Made by a program: the position numbers and the translations under genes. This document shows, one piece after another, positions 42,438-54,279 of a stretch of DNA of 64,000 nucleotides. Below the pieces are notes generated by a model, which saw only the letters and a program-made list of their open reading frames with translations, searched no databases and was not told the DNA's origin. The stretch is taken from the NCBI GenBank assembly GCA_023515795.1, contig JALGPX010000048.1, positions 1 to 64,000 of the forward strand, written 5' to 3'. Every line of letters begins with the position of its first letter. Position 1 is the first letter of the stretch. This DNA is from Amoeboaphelidium occidentale (taxonomy: Eukaryota; Aphelidiomycota; Aphelidea).

Positions 42438-42660
42438 TTATTTGGTTGCACCAGACTTCTTCTCAGCCTACATCAGTTAGCCACCATCATACATCAAAAA
42501 GAAAGACTTACAGCAATATCTGCAGCAGATGGCAAAACCACCTTTTCAACAGGCTTATCAGTCTTCTTCAACTTTGCTTCCTTAAGACCTTGTAACTAGA
42601 GAAAGTCAGCGATCAGTGGGAAAGAGTTGGACTTACATGAGCAGGTGCGGTTCCAGACAT
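42438..42660 (-). CDS. Beta-thymosin-like actin-binding peptide
   Basis: Three exons (42637-42660, 42512-42595, 42438-42467; introns 41 and 44 nt, all phase 0) encode just 45 residues: MSGTAPAH, LQGLKEAKLKKTDKPVEK, VVLPSAADIA and AEKKSGATK in order. The core LKKT(D/E) followed about 10 residues later by LPS and an acidic/basic helix is the beta-thymosin/WH2 pattern (animal thymosin has LKKTE...LPSKETIEQEK). Such peptides sequester actin monomers. All splice sites are GT-AG. The gene is too short for routine ORF calling. Beta-thymosins are best known from animals, so this is notable. Confidence 0.72.
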
Positions 42661-42933
42661 TTCGATTTCGATTGAGTTAAGTGAATTGATAAAGATTCGG
42701 GTTTGGATAACTTTGATTTCTTTCTCTGAAAGATTTGAGAAAGAAAAGTGATTTCGCCTGAACAGCAGACGCTGAGACAGAAATGATGCCTTGTTTGACC
42801 TATCAGAGACGAGTTCTCAACTGGCGTTAGCAACCGACAAAGCACTGCAAAAATAAATGGGCAAAAGTGGCGTAAAGTCGTTCAATAACTTGGCCCTATG
42901 GGTTACACATTAAAGGATAATGGGGTTTCAGTC

Positions 42934-43207
42934 TTTGCCTTGAAACTGTAACATGATCTTCTGTTCCCAATGAGTCGCGTGATATCTCGCTCAATTATTC
43001 GATCACAAAGCTCGCGATTCTCTGTAAAGCTTCAGCCTAAGCCACAGGTTACGGCTAAATNNNNNNNNNNNNNNNNNNNNTTTGCCTTGAAACTGTAACA
43101 TGATCTTCTGTTCCCAATGAGTCGCGTGATTTCTCGCTCAATTATTCGATCACAAAGCTCGCGATTCTCTGTAAAGCTTCAGCCTAAGCCACAGGTTACG
43201 GCTAAAT
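42934..43207. repeat. Duplicated 127-bp overlap around the 20-N gap at 43061
   Basis: Sequence 42934-43060 recurs at 43081-43207 with one difference (GATATCTCG versus GATTTCTCG). It contains the ATP10 start codon and first codons. It is an unmerged contig overlap, so only the second copy belongs to the full gene. Confidence 0.85.
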
Positions 43208-43913
43208 CATCTGCACCCATCGGAGGTGGAATTAAATACACGGGATGGTGGTGGGAAATATTCACGAGTAACAAGACTAATTCCGAAAGAATCGCAGAAA
43301 AGTAATTACCATCGCTTTGCCCATTTTACAATTCCGTAGACAATTTGAAGACGACGCTGTGCAGTTCAAGAAGAATTGTGCTGATTTAAAAGCATTTGGA
43401 GCGAAGTATTACCCGGCACCACGAGGCTTTCTTGATAGCGTTGGTTATATGCCAGAGATCAAAGGAACTTTGTTGGCTGATGGAAAAGCCTCTTGTCTGA
43501 GTCAACTAATTAAAGACAGGCCTTCTCTGGTTCTGTTCAAATTAAAAGATAATGGCGAAAAGACACTCAAAGAGTACAGAGAACCTTTCCTGAAAGAATT
43601 TAAGGACGAGATTAATTCAGACAAAGTTGAATGCGTTGATGTTGTCGTAACGGAAAAGAATATTCACAAAATTTGGAGTTTCTTTGCTGCGAGAGTTCTA
43701 AAGTCTCAAATGCCTACTGAACTGCACTCGTCCACGCTGCTACATTATGGCCCAATTACGAAGGAGCGAATGAAACTGGGAATTATAAATGCCTTAGTTG
43801 GTTGGGTGTATTTAGTCGATAACCAGGGCAGAGTTAAGTGGGTGTCACACGCTGAGCCAACAGCTACAGAATTGGAAACTATGATCAATTTAACGCGACA
43901 GTTGATAAAATAG
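43117..43913 (+). CDS. ATP10: Mitochondrial ATP synthase assembly factor Atp10
   Basis: Exons 43117-43301 and 43340-43913 (intron 38 nt) encode 252 residues. The presequence MSRVISRSIIRSQSSRFSVK is typical for matrix import. Family landmarks are AKYYPAPRGFLDSVGYMPEI, FFAARVLKSQMP, YGPITKERMKLGIINALVGW and VYLVDNQGRVKWVSHAEPT. Atp10 associates with Atp6 and is needed to build the Fo sector. The gene start is duplicated upstream of the gap (42970) by the assembly. Confidence 0.93.
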
Positions 43914-43918
43914 AAGTT

Positions 43919-44752
43919 TTAATTTGCTTTAGTTCGTTTTGAATACTTCGTCTTGAAATATAAACAAGAAGGTATCAAAGCCAAAGAAATAAGAGCGAGT
44001 TGTAGTATCGTTTCAACTCTCAAGATATCATTGAAACTATCAATTTGTTGAATAAGTTGTCCAGCTCCAGTTGTAACAAAATTGTAAGGCGCCAAACCAA
44101 TTAAGAGAGCCAAAAAGAATTTAGAAATAGGAATATTCAAGTGAGGCGATGCGATGTTGATAAACCAGTTTGGAGTGAATGGGAACAATCTTGTCATTAA
44201 AAGGAAGTACAAAAGATCATCCTTATTGTCGTCGATGCTCTTCCGTAACGATACAAGACGATTTTTAAAGAAATAATTCACTAAATCTTGTCCCAATGCG
44301 TAACTCAAAAGGTAGCATAATGTGCTCCCTGTAGCAGTTAAGAAACTCACAAGCAACCAGCCCCAAACATGCCCGAACAACGCTCCTCCAAGCAAATTCA
44401 TCAAACCACTTCCCGGAATAGCATAAGCCTGTTTAATCAAGTAGCCACCGGAGTAAAGCAAGAATAGCGATGCTCCTTTGCCTTTGCCTTTCTCTTCAAT
44501 GTATCGAATAAGTTGCTTCACATCTTCAATCTCCAATGGAGGAAATCTTAATTCTGTTGCAGCGTCTTCGTTCAGTCCTAAAACTATCGGAACCAATTTG
44601 ATATATGCGTAGACTGACAGGATACAGGACAGCAATAGAAGAAATGCTCTAATTGTCCTTCCGGAAATCATTTTGCGACAAATTGCAGAAATCCCGGGCA
44701 TGGAAGAGTGATTCTGGTGTGGTTTTTTAGGGTAGTTTAAGCCGAGACCCAT
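43919..44752 (-). CDS. TMEM41B-like VTT-domain membrane protein
   Basis: The 277-residue single-exon protein has an N-terminal TM (about 35-55) and a VTT/DedA-type core: YAIPGSGLMNLLGGALFGHV, then helices ending TGSTLCYLLSYALG, the signature RLFPFTPNWFINIASPHLNI, and FVTTGAGQ. TMEM41B and VMP1 are ER lipid scramblases needed for autophagy and lipid droplets. Sequence order fits TMEM41 better than VMP1. It ends 5 bp from the convergent ATP10 stop. Confidence 0.9.
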   Translation of the reverse strand: MGLGLNYPKKPHQNHSSMPGISAICRKMISGRTIRAFLLLLSCILSVYAYIKLVPIVLGLNEDAATELRFPPLEIEDVKQLIRYIEEKGKGKGASLFLLYSGGYLIKQAYAIPGSGLMNLLGGALFGHVWGWLLVSFLTATGSTLCYLLSYALGQDLVNYFFKNRLVSLRKSIDDNKDDLLYFLLMTRLFPFTPNWFINIASPHLNIPISKFFLALLIGLAPYNFVTTGAGQLIQQIDSFNDILRVETILQLALISLALIPSCLYFKTKYSKRTKAN

Positions 44753-45014
44753 AAATCTTGCCTGGTTTGAGGGCTTTTAGCATTTCAAACCATTTTTATT
44801 CATTACAGTGCCTCACGCCTGTTACAAAGACTCAAAGTATTTGTAGCAGGCGTGTTACGAAGTTCATATTAGAAGCCTCCAATAGCATTCACCGTCCATT
44901 ATCTATCGAAGAGCGCCTCTCTTTTAAAGGTTCTAACAGGTCCCAGATTTCCACTAACAATTCGCAGCGCGATCATTTTTTTGACTTCAAACAGTTCAGT
45001 TGAAACTTACGGAA

Positions 45015-46178
45015 ATGGAACGAGAATTGCGTAGAAGCGCTGGTGTGTCGACTTACAATGAAAAAGTTTTAGCGGAAAGGCAGCAGGATGCCAGCGAAGA
45101 AGGTGGCAGTGAAAAAGAGAATGGACGCCCTTTTACGGAAGCGCAAGACATGGAAGTTGATGTAAGCCCAGAGGAGTTGGCACAAGAAATGGCAGTAGAC
45201 TCAACGCATGCTAAGCAACAGAGAGCCGTCCGTCAGAAGTATCGTCAGCTGTTGGATCGTACTCAGGAGCTCATGGAGAACAGAGAGTATCAAACCACTC
45301 AAGAAATGCTCCAGACTGTTTCTTCTGCCAATAATCTCTTCAACAAAGTTAAGACGACATCGGACGCCACTCTTGACGCCAAGTTACTTATGAACTCTGC
45401 TGAAATGGGATCGGCGATGGCCAGGCAGAACAGAAATGAGTTGCAGTTGTTTGACATTCAGGAATTCGTAAAGAGCATGTTGGTGCGATTTGAAACAACT
45501 CAATCTGATGGATTTACTATGCGAAACTGGAAGGACTTATCAGCTTTGGCTTATAGGTATTCTAATACTGCTTCTTGTCCGGAGTTCATGCTTGGTCCAT
45601 TGGATACTGAGTCAAAGAAGCGTGTTGCGACACAGAGACCTAAACGAGAGAAGGCTGGACCTGATGGTGTGGCGACAAAGGCTGAGGATTTAACTCAGGA
45701 GGAGCTGAATGTTGAGAAGAATGAAACAACCAGAAACATCATGAATGTCTTCAAAGCGTTAAATGAAACAGGTAATTTTTGCCTTATCGTTAGACTTAAC
45801 TTGAAGGCCCAACGCCATATTGGAAGTTTGTTATTAATCCCAATTCGTTTTCTCAGTCTATTGAGAATATTTTCTGTGTTGCGTTCTTGGTTAAAGATGG
45901 AAAAGTTTGTCTGTATGAAGATGATACTCTTGCCCCTGGAGATGCTATGATCGGTAAGCTTTATGGCACTGAGTTTGAGCTTATGGTTAGGCGCTCTTGA
46001 AGTAATTGATTCTGAAATTGGAGCTGTTGATCATTCCAAACGCCATCAGTATATGGTGTCAATAAGTTACGAAGAATGGAAGGAAATGATAAGAAAATAT
46101 GACATTACAGAAAGCTGCATACCAGACAGGCCGCCTGCAAAGGATGCTGAGCACGACCGTTTTGTCTATTGTATTTAA
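45015..46178 (+). CDS. NSE4: SMC5/6 complex kleisin Nse4
   Basis: Exons 45015-45771, 45807-45953 and 45991-46178 (introns 35 and 37 nt) encode 363 residues. [20 protein letters not shown] and [20 protein letters not shown] form the N-terminal Nse4 region that binds the Smc6 neck. The C-terminal winged helix reads [30 protein letters not shown] and [20 protein letters not shown]. Nse4 bridges Smc5-Smc6 in DNA repair and restriction of extrachromosomal DNA. The start is the first ATG in frame. Confidence 0.92.
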
Positions 46179-46221
46179 TTAAAGTCTATTTTACTATGAT
46201 CAGAATACTCATTTGTGTCTA

Positions 46222-47417
46222 ATGACTTTTGCATCTGAAACTCTCCAAGCGATTAAATTTAAAGAACACGATAACAAGTGCTCTTTAGAAATATTGGACC
46301 AGCTGCTTTTACCGCATAAATCAATCTATGAGCAGATTAAGAATGTTCAGGATGGTTGGGACGCAATAAGATCAATGAAGGTTCGTGTTTTCTTAGCATT
46401 TCTTACATATCAAAGGTCAGAGGAGCACCAGCCATCGCAATAGTTGGAATCCTGAGTATCTGCGTTGATATTCAAAAGCAAAACTTCAGCGATATGCCAA
46501 GCTTGGTGAAATGGGTTGAACAAGCTTGCGAGCATTTATCAACTTCTCGTCCAACAGCAGTGAATCTTTTTGAGGCTCTAGGTCGCTTGAAATTTCTTGT
46601 GAATGCGATGGTACTTAAAGATGGTGTGCAAATCGCTGACGTGGTTGGAGAAGTCATTAAGTTTGGTAAGGAATTGTTCCGTAAAGACGTTGAAGATAAC
46701 ATGAACATTGGCAAGTTTGGCTCTGAATGGATAATCAAGCAATGTGGTTCAGAAAAGAATATTCGTGTATTGACTCACTGTAATACAGGTTCTTTAGCTA
46801 CCGCTGGATACGGAACTGCACTCGGTATCGTGAGAGCGTTGAACTCCAGAGGCTCACTTGAACAAGTCTTTTGTACTGAGACACGTCCATATAATCAAGG
46901 AAGTCGCTTGACTGCTTATGAATTAGTCGTTGAGAATATGCCGCATGCAACATTGATTTGTGATTCTATGGCTGCTTATTTGATGTCTACACTGAAATCT
47001 AAAAATCAGGGCTTGACAGCTGTTATTGTGGGCGCTGACAGAGTTGCTCGAAACGGAGATACTGCCAACAAAATAGGGACTTATGCTCTTGCTCTAGCTG
47101 CAAAACATCATGGTGTCTTGTTTATTGTCGCTGCACCAACAACATCAATCGACTTGAACATTGCTGATGGAAGCAAGATCCCTGTCGAGGAACGCAAACC
47201 AGAAGAATTAACTCAAGTTCAAGGTGTTTCTGTGGAAGGTGACGATGAAAAGTTGATTAAAGTTTCGATTGCACCAAAGGCTATTGGGATCTGGAATCCT
47301 TCGTTCGATGTTACTCCAGCTTCGCTAATTGATGCCATAGTCACGGAAAAGGGTGTTCACGTCAAAGCTGAAGGCTCTAATTCTTTTGATCTTGGCTTAC
47401 TTGGAATAAACCAATAA
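46222..47417 (+). CDS. MRI1: Methylthioribose-1-phosphate isomerase
   Basis: Exons 46222-46380 and 46416-47417 (intron 35 nt) encode 386 residues. Substrate and catalytic blocks are [17 protein letters not shown] (built across the junction), [19 protein letters not shown] with the catalytic Cys, [15 protein letters not shown] and [20 protein letters not shown] with the catalytic Asp. It converts MTR-1-P to MTRu-1-P in the methionine salvage pathway. It resembles eIF2B subunits, but NTGSLAT and GADRV are those of Mri1. Confidence 0.95.
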
Positions 47418-47478
47418 GTCTATAACTTGAAACCATTTTTTTGTGTTGGAAAATCAATTGCAGCCTGGACGATCGAGA

Positions 47479-50380
47479 ATGAATTGGCTGCTGAGGCTTT
47501 TCGAGTCGGACTTCTTTAATGCATGGATAGCAGTCTCATACTTATTTAAATACATTCATACTCCCGGCATTCAGTTTTATCTCTGCGAAAGACTCAAAGA
47601 GTTCAATATTGAGGAAATCCAATTCTTCTTGCCCCAGCTCTGGTAACTTTTATTTATGGTTAAGGCGGATTAATTGGCCTGTAGTCATTTGCTGCTTTTT
47701 CATGGGGTTTCTGTGGCTGCGTTGGAGGACTTGATCATGTTTTGCTGCGGAAAGTCGACTCATTTTGCTATTCTTATGTATTGGCAATTAGATGCGTATT
47801 TGGACGATTTATCTGATCGCCCCATGTCTTCATCGTTTCAGGTCTGTAAGAGAGTTCATTCGAAATGTTTAAAGTTGATTTTGCCACAATTTGACGGGAC
47901 TGCAGATTTAACGGAGGATGAAGCAGCATCGTTTTATCCCAACATCGAAGCTAGTCTTGTTTTTATGGGTGCTAAGATTGGTTCTTTGCTTGGGCGCCAG
48001 GAACGCATGGATCCGTTGAATATGGCCTCTTTGTTCTTGAAACAACCAATGGTCACGTCAAATTGGAGTCGATCGTCTTCTTACAAAAGTTTTAGTTTAA
48101 CGGGGCAAATTTCCAAGAGAAACTCTTCTTACAGTGCAGTACCAGCAGCTGATCAACCTCGCAGGGTTTCTGACTCCGAAGAACCGAGAAACAAGAATTC
48201 TAGGTGGTTTAAACGAAAGGGAAAGTTTTCCGCTTCTTCGATAATTCCTGATGTTTCCATGGAGGAGCTTCATACTGGTGATGCTTTTTCGCTTGGGAGG
48301 TTTTTACAGAAGGCTAACTCGGGGAGATCATTGAGCTCAGAACTATTACGGCCGGAATCTGCACCTGCCAACAACATCCAAAGTAGTAATAGTGAAAGTC
48401 CTTTTAAAGTGAACCTACGAACTACTGCTATACTAAACAATATCAAAGACGCATTAAATTTCAAGCTACCTGAACGAATAGGCTCGAACGACGAAATTGT
48501 GGATCTGAATGGTGAAAATCGACCTCAAACTGCCGAAAGTCAGCACGAACATTACTTTCACTCGGAAGTTCAGTTTATTAAAGCATTGGATGGAATAACT
48601 AGAAGGCTTATGGTATTGCCAAAGTCGGCTAGGCAGAGTTCTTTAAGAGCCGAATTGTCTCTTTTAAACCATAACCTGCCTGCAAAGGTTTGTATACCTC
48701 TTTGGTGCTCTGCATCTGAAGAAACTCCTCTTCATCACGTTCTTGTCAGAATTGTTGTTAATGAAGGTGTTGTTTTGAATAGTGCTGAGAAGGTGCCGTT
48801 TTTAATTTTAGTGGAAGTTCTTGAAGTTCAGTCAGAAGCTGAAATCCATGAAATTATGGCGAAACGTTCTGAATTGGGGGATGCAGATAATTCTGTTAGT
48901 TCAAGTAATTTCGTTGATTTGGGCATGTCTTCTAGTGCTGTATCTGATCGAGACATTTCCTCTGTGATATCAAAGAGTGGTTTTGTGACAAAAACTAGTT
49001 TATCAAGGGTTTCTAATATCTCAGGAACGAGTATAGGAAATGAAAAGGATCTTCTTAATGGGGATAAAGCAGCATTGATGGAAAGCAGTACCAACAACGA
49101 CGAATTCTTTCCTAAAATGAGAGCTGCTGCGATAATGTTAGCACAGCTGTCTCACTCATCCCCAAAGATACAATCCTCTGTTGCTGATGTTATTCGACAA
49201 AGGATCTTGAAAGAAATGGCATTGTTGGAAGAAGATAGAATGAAACTAGTTGTTCAAGAGAGAATGGAGAAATCCGATTCACGAAACAGTATGAGACCTT
49301 CCATTCATGATTTGCAACCAATTAATTTGAATGACTCTACCTCTGCTGAAGAGCAGTTGATGGCGGATCAAAAATTGATGGACTCCATGCTTAAAGAAGA
49401 TCCGTCTGCATCTGTTTTTAAAGAACCATGGAGTTCGAAACAGGAGCGAGTGCGACAAGCGTCTCCATTTGGCAAGTATCCTGGCTGGAATCTAGTTTCT
49501 GTTATTTTTAAGACAGGTAGCGATCTAAGGCAAGAGCAGCTGGCTTGTCAGTTGATAAGAGAATTCAAAGTGATATGGAAGCAGGAGAATGTAGATGTTT
49601 GGGTTTATTATTATCGAGTTCTAATCACATCATCCTCGACAGGTCTTATAGAGACGATATCCAACTCTGTATCAGTGCATTCCATCAAGAAAGAAGCTCA
49701 TGCTCGTGGTTTGGGTTCTGAAGCTAAAGTCTATTCTCTCTATGATCATTTTTTGAGGGAGTTTGGTCCAGTTTCCTCTGATGCTTTCAAAAATGCTCAA
49801 AAGAACTTTGTTAAATCATTGGCGGCATACTCTCTTATAACATACTTTCTATCAATTAAGGACAGGTATGTAGTTTCTGTGTAAGAGTTTCTAATTTTAG
49901 GCATAATGGAAACATCTTAGTTGATCATGAAGGACACATTATTCATATTGATTTTGGTTTTATGCTGCTTAATTCTCCAGGTTCAGTTGGTTTTGAAGCT
50001 GCCCCATTCAAGCTCTCACAAGAGTACATCGACATAATGGGAGGACTTAATTCCCCTACATTTTATTTGTTCAAAGAGTTACTGCACAAAGGCTTCATGT
50101 CCGCTAGAAAACATGCTGATAAAATAATCTTGCTTGTAGAAATGATGACAAAGGGTAAGTATTAATTTGGCTCTCAAATAATTTTTTAGACTCCTCTTTT
50201 CCGTGTTTCGCAGGAAATGGACAGGCGGCTGTTGCTGCACTACGAAATCGGTTTGAAACTACGCTAACTGAGAGACAAGTGGAAGGTTTTATTGATGGCC
50301 TCATAATCAAGAGTCATAATAATATGTTTACTAGATTATATGATACTTTCCAGTGGTACAGTAATGGAATACTCTATTAG
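47479..50380 (+). CDS. PIK1: Phosphatidylinositol 4-kinase, beta/Pik1 type
   Basis: Exons 47479-47642, 47685-49865, 49901-50154 and 50214-50380 (introns 42, 35, 59 nt) encode 921 residues. An N-terminal helical lipid-kinase-unique region (MNWLLRLFESDFFNAWIAVS) and a Ser-rich centre precede the catalytic domain: LVSVIFKTGSDLRQEQLACQ, SSTGLIETI, DRHNGNIL across an intron, IHIDFGFML (DFG) and the final YDTFQWYSNGILY. It makes PI4P at the Golgi for vesicle formation. Its TAG stop (50378-50380) overlaps the stop of the convergent TMA16 gene. Confidence 0.94.
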
Positions 50381-51005
50381 GCGCTTTCTGTCACTCTTGT
50401 CATGGTAATTTTATCCAGAGCATTTGGATCACCTTCCCATTTTCTACAAGTATTATCAAAAGTTAATTGGTAATAGATCATTAGACGTACCTTAGTTTCT
50501 GTACATTCTCTTTATCACCAAGATCTGGCAAAAGGAATCCAGAATTGAACTCAAGACTTTCCTTTTCCTTAATGAGCATGATAGCGTCCTCTCGTGATGC
50601 TTTAGGGCGAGGTCTTCCCTTTCTGTGTAGCGACTGTAACTCTTCTAATTCATCATCGTTCCGTCCAATATATACTTTGATCAAATCACGAACTTCATCT
50701 TCTGTAAAGCTCTCCTTCTCAGGATCCATAGCGTGTTTAAAGAATAAATATCTTTCGACTATGAAGTATAAGCAAGAGGTATAATACGGTAGAATTACTT
50801 TTTGGATTAACAATTTCACTCTGCCTCTGTTTCTTCAACATTGACATCCTCTGATCACGGTGCAAAGCGCGATGCAACTGAGTAGCCTTTCGTGAGTACG
50901 GATGAAAATCGCGGCCTTTAATCTTCTTTACAGTTCTTTTAATGTTACCAGGCTAAACACAAAGAGTTATAGAATGCTTTCAATTGAAGTAAATCTTACA
51001 GCCAT
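50377..51005 (-). CDS. TMA16: Ribosome-associated protein Tma16
   Basis: Four exons (51000-51005, 50799-50952... precisely 50799 to 50952, 50491-50758, 50377-50443; introns 47, 40 and 47 nt) encode 164 residues. The first exon is only ATGGCT (Met-Ala). HPYSRKATQLHRALHR, YLFFKHAMDPEKESFTEDEV, HRKGRPRPKASREDAIMLIK and KLRKWEGDPNALDKI follow the Tma16 order. Tma16 joins nascent 60S particles. Its TAA (50377-50379) overlaps PIK1's TAG by two bases. It is divergent from ARL2 with 42 bp between starts. Confidence 0.9.
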
Positions 51006-51047
51006 GTCAAATCCACCAAAAGAAGATCTTGTTTCGACACTGATCAC

Positions 51048-51735
51048 ATGGGACTGCTGAGCATTCTTAGAAAGCTGCGCCAGAAAGAAAAGGAAATGCG
51101 CGTGCTGATACTGTAATGATTCTTCGCCTTTTATGGTTAACCCTTGGAAATGCTTTAGTGGGCTGGATAATGCAGGAAAGACAACGATTCTGAAGAAAGT
51201 AATTGGTGAGCCAATAGATAAAATCAGCCCTACGCTGGGATTTAACATAAAAACCATCGAATACAACGGGTACGACTTGTTAGAGTATTCCGTAATGATC
51301 CTGTTACGCTGTAGTTTCAAAGTAAATCTGTGGGATGTCGGAGGACAGAAGTCAATTAGAAGTTACTGGAGGAACTATTTCGAGCAGACTGATGCTCTCA
51401 TTTGGGTTGTAGACAGCGCAGATAAAGTGCGTCTGGAGGATTGTCGTGTGGAATTGTTTTCTTTACTTAAAGAGGAACGATTAGCTGGAGCATCGTTACT
51501 CGTCTTTGCGAATAAGCAAGATCTTAATGGAGCGTATTCTTTAGAGGAAATCCGAGAGGTACGAAGCAGACGATCTTCTAATCTTTTATATTTTTTATAG
51601 TTTCTCAGCCTTGAAAGCATTGCAACGCATCACTGGGCCATATTTGCATGTTCAGCTGTGACAGGTGATAAGTTGATTGATGGTTTCGACTGGCTCATAA
51701 ACGACGTTGGCCAGCGTGTATTTTCACAGGAATGA
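51048..51735 (+). CDS. ARL2: ARL2 small GTPase
   Basis: Four exons (51048-51112, 51159-51269, 51315-51558, 51601-51735; introns 46, 45, 42 nt) encode 184 residues, the exact usual Arl2 length. [20 protein letters not shown] begins it; GLDNAGKTT (P-loop, split by intron 1), [35 protein letters not shown] and FACSAVTG follow. Arl2 binds tubulin cofactor D and has roles in mitochondria. Confidence 0.95.
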
Positions 51736-51882
51736 AACGAAGTAGCGGAGTGCGGCGCGGTGATGGAGTTTAAGTGGGGTTGCGTGGTTCGTTCTAAAGT
51801 TCTCAGTTATATCATAAAGGCTTAATTAACTCAGTGACAAGCACAGCGCAAATGTACAAGATTAAGTCTCAACTTTCCTTTA

Positions 51883-52601
<719 letters not shown>

Positions 52602-52722
52602 CTAAAATCAAACTTGATGATGAGGAAAACTCCTGTTCGGTCGGCAAGAGAGCGGTTTGGCTTGTCACAAAAATACTTTTGCTTTTAAGCAACTATGATG
52701 ATATCATTTTAGCGTGGTGATA

Positions 52723-52868
52723 TTAGAAGAATATGAATGATCTAATGGGTTTAGAGGTACTTGGATAAGTGCAATCGATTCCTTCTTTGAGTCGCAAGCT
52801 TTTACCTTCAGCCTCAGCGATACGAAGCAGGGCTTCAACACGATCATTACAAATGGTCCTGTAGGCGC
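52723..52868 (-). CDS. Orphan exon-like frame upstream of BUB3
   Basis: After a possible 3' splice site (TTTAG at 52869-52873 on the minus strand) an open frame of 48 codons reads AYRTICNDRVEALLRIAEAE, then GKSLRLKEGIDCTYP, and stops at 52723-52725. Composition and codon choice look coding, but I found no consistent upstream exon with an ATG; BUB3 begins on the other strand at 52969. The rest of the 385-bp gap between ARF1 and BUB3 shows nothing. Unidentified. Confidence 0.3.
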
Positions 52869-52968
52869 CTAAATGGAGTCATCTTTAGATTTCGGTCTGG
52901 CCAATAAGTTATACGATGTCTTCGATCAGCCCTAACTGCGTGCAAATGTTTTTGACAAAGTGAAACCT

Positions 52969-54273
52969 ATGGCAACATCGCACGAATTCCAATTGAGGGA
53001 TCCGCCTTTGGATGGCATAAGCTCAGTTAAGTTCAGCAACACAGAAAGTAATCTTTTAATTTCTTGCTCTTGGGATAAGGTTCTGTTTATGGATTTATGT
53101 TCTGTTTCTAATTTGTGCAGAGTGTTCGGTTGTATGATGCAGAGGCTAATCAACTACTGGGCGATTACGAGCACGACTGTCCTGTTCTGGATGGTGTTCT
53201 GAATGGTAAAGGTTTGGTTTACAGTGGCGGTTTAGATGGTGTTTTATTATCGTAATTTTGAAAGTGCAATAGCAATTTCTTATCGTTTCGTAGTTATGAT
53301 TTCGAAAGTGGCACTCGTAATTCCTTATTGGAACATGAAGATGCTGTTCGATCTATTCTTTACTCCAATGGTTTGGTTTACTCTGGTAGTTGGGACAGGA
53401 CCATGAAAACTTACGATCCAAATAGTGGCACGATTAATTCTTATGATCTTGGTGACAAAGTGTTCTCTATGAGTTGTACCAAGAATCTGGTTGTAGCTGC
53501 ACTCGCTGAGCGGAGAATTGTTGTTTATGATGATCGAANNNNNNNNNNNNNNNNNCGATTAATTCTTATGATCTTGGTGACAAGGTGTTCTCTATGAGTT
53601 GTACCAAGAATCTGGTTGTAGCTGCACTCGCTGAGCGGAGAATTGTTGTTTATGATGATCGAAATATGTCAAAGCCTCTCTATGACAGAGAATCCGCATT
53701 GAAATATCAGACACGCTGCATTGCATGTTTTCCATCTGGTGAAGGTTCGACTGGAATTCTGTATTTAAGTCTGATTTTTCTTAGGCTTTGCTGTTTCGTC
53801 TATTGAAGGCCGTGTCTCGGTGGAGTATTTTGAGATCAATGAAGAAACGAGAGCCAAGAAGTACGCCTTTAAATGCCATAGACAAGCAGGAGATGATGGT
53901 ACCGATATCGTTTATCCTGTGCATTCTCTGGCATTCCATCCAAAGTACGTTTAACCTAATGACATAATTGACGTAAAATAGGTTTGGAACATTTTGCTCT
54001 GGCGGAGGTGATGGTACTGTTTGCGTATGGGACGGGTATAACAAGAAGCGACTAAGACAATATCCAAAATATCCGACATCCATAAGTTCAATGTGTTTCA
54101 ACTCTGACGGTACGAAATTAGCGATTGCATCAAGTTATGCATACGAGGAGGGTGAAAAGAGGTAAATCAACATTTGCGTTATTGATTAAGTGTTTATTAG
54201 CCATCCTGCTGATGCGATATACGTGCGCAATATTTCTGATTCTGAAGTGAGACCAAAGACTATAGCAAAGTAA
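52969..54273 (+). CDS. BUB3: Spindle checkpoint WD40 protein Bub3 (interrupted by assembly gap)
   Basis: The N-terminus [68 protein letters not shown] and [20 protein letters not shown] match Bub3 repeat by repeat. Introns: 53080-53120, 53252-53293, 53745-53784, 53945-53981 and 54162-54200. The 17 N at 53539-53555 are followed by a repeat of 53431-53538, so a true gene would drop one copy. Bub3 brings Bub1 and BubR1/Mad3 to phosphorylated MELT motifs of kinetochores. Confidence 0.93.
53431..53663. repeat. Duplicated 108-bp overlap around the 17-N gap
   Basis: Sequence 53431-53538 recurs at 53556-53663 with one silent difference (GACAAAGTG versus GACAAGGTG). As at the other gaps, this is an unmerged contig end within BUB3. 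Confidence 0.88.
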
Positions 54274-54279
54274 TAAAGA

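Noticed and set aside
44758-45003. 81-codon plus frame between TMEM41-like and NSE4 genes
   Set aside because: It starts with TTG, lacks family resemblance and lies in the shared promoter region.
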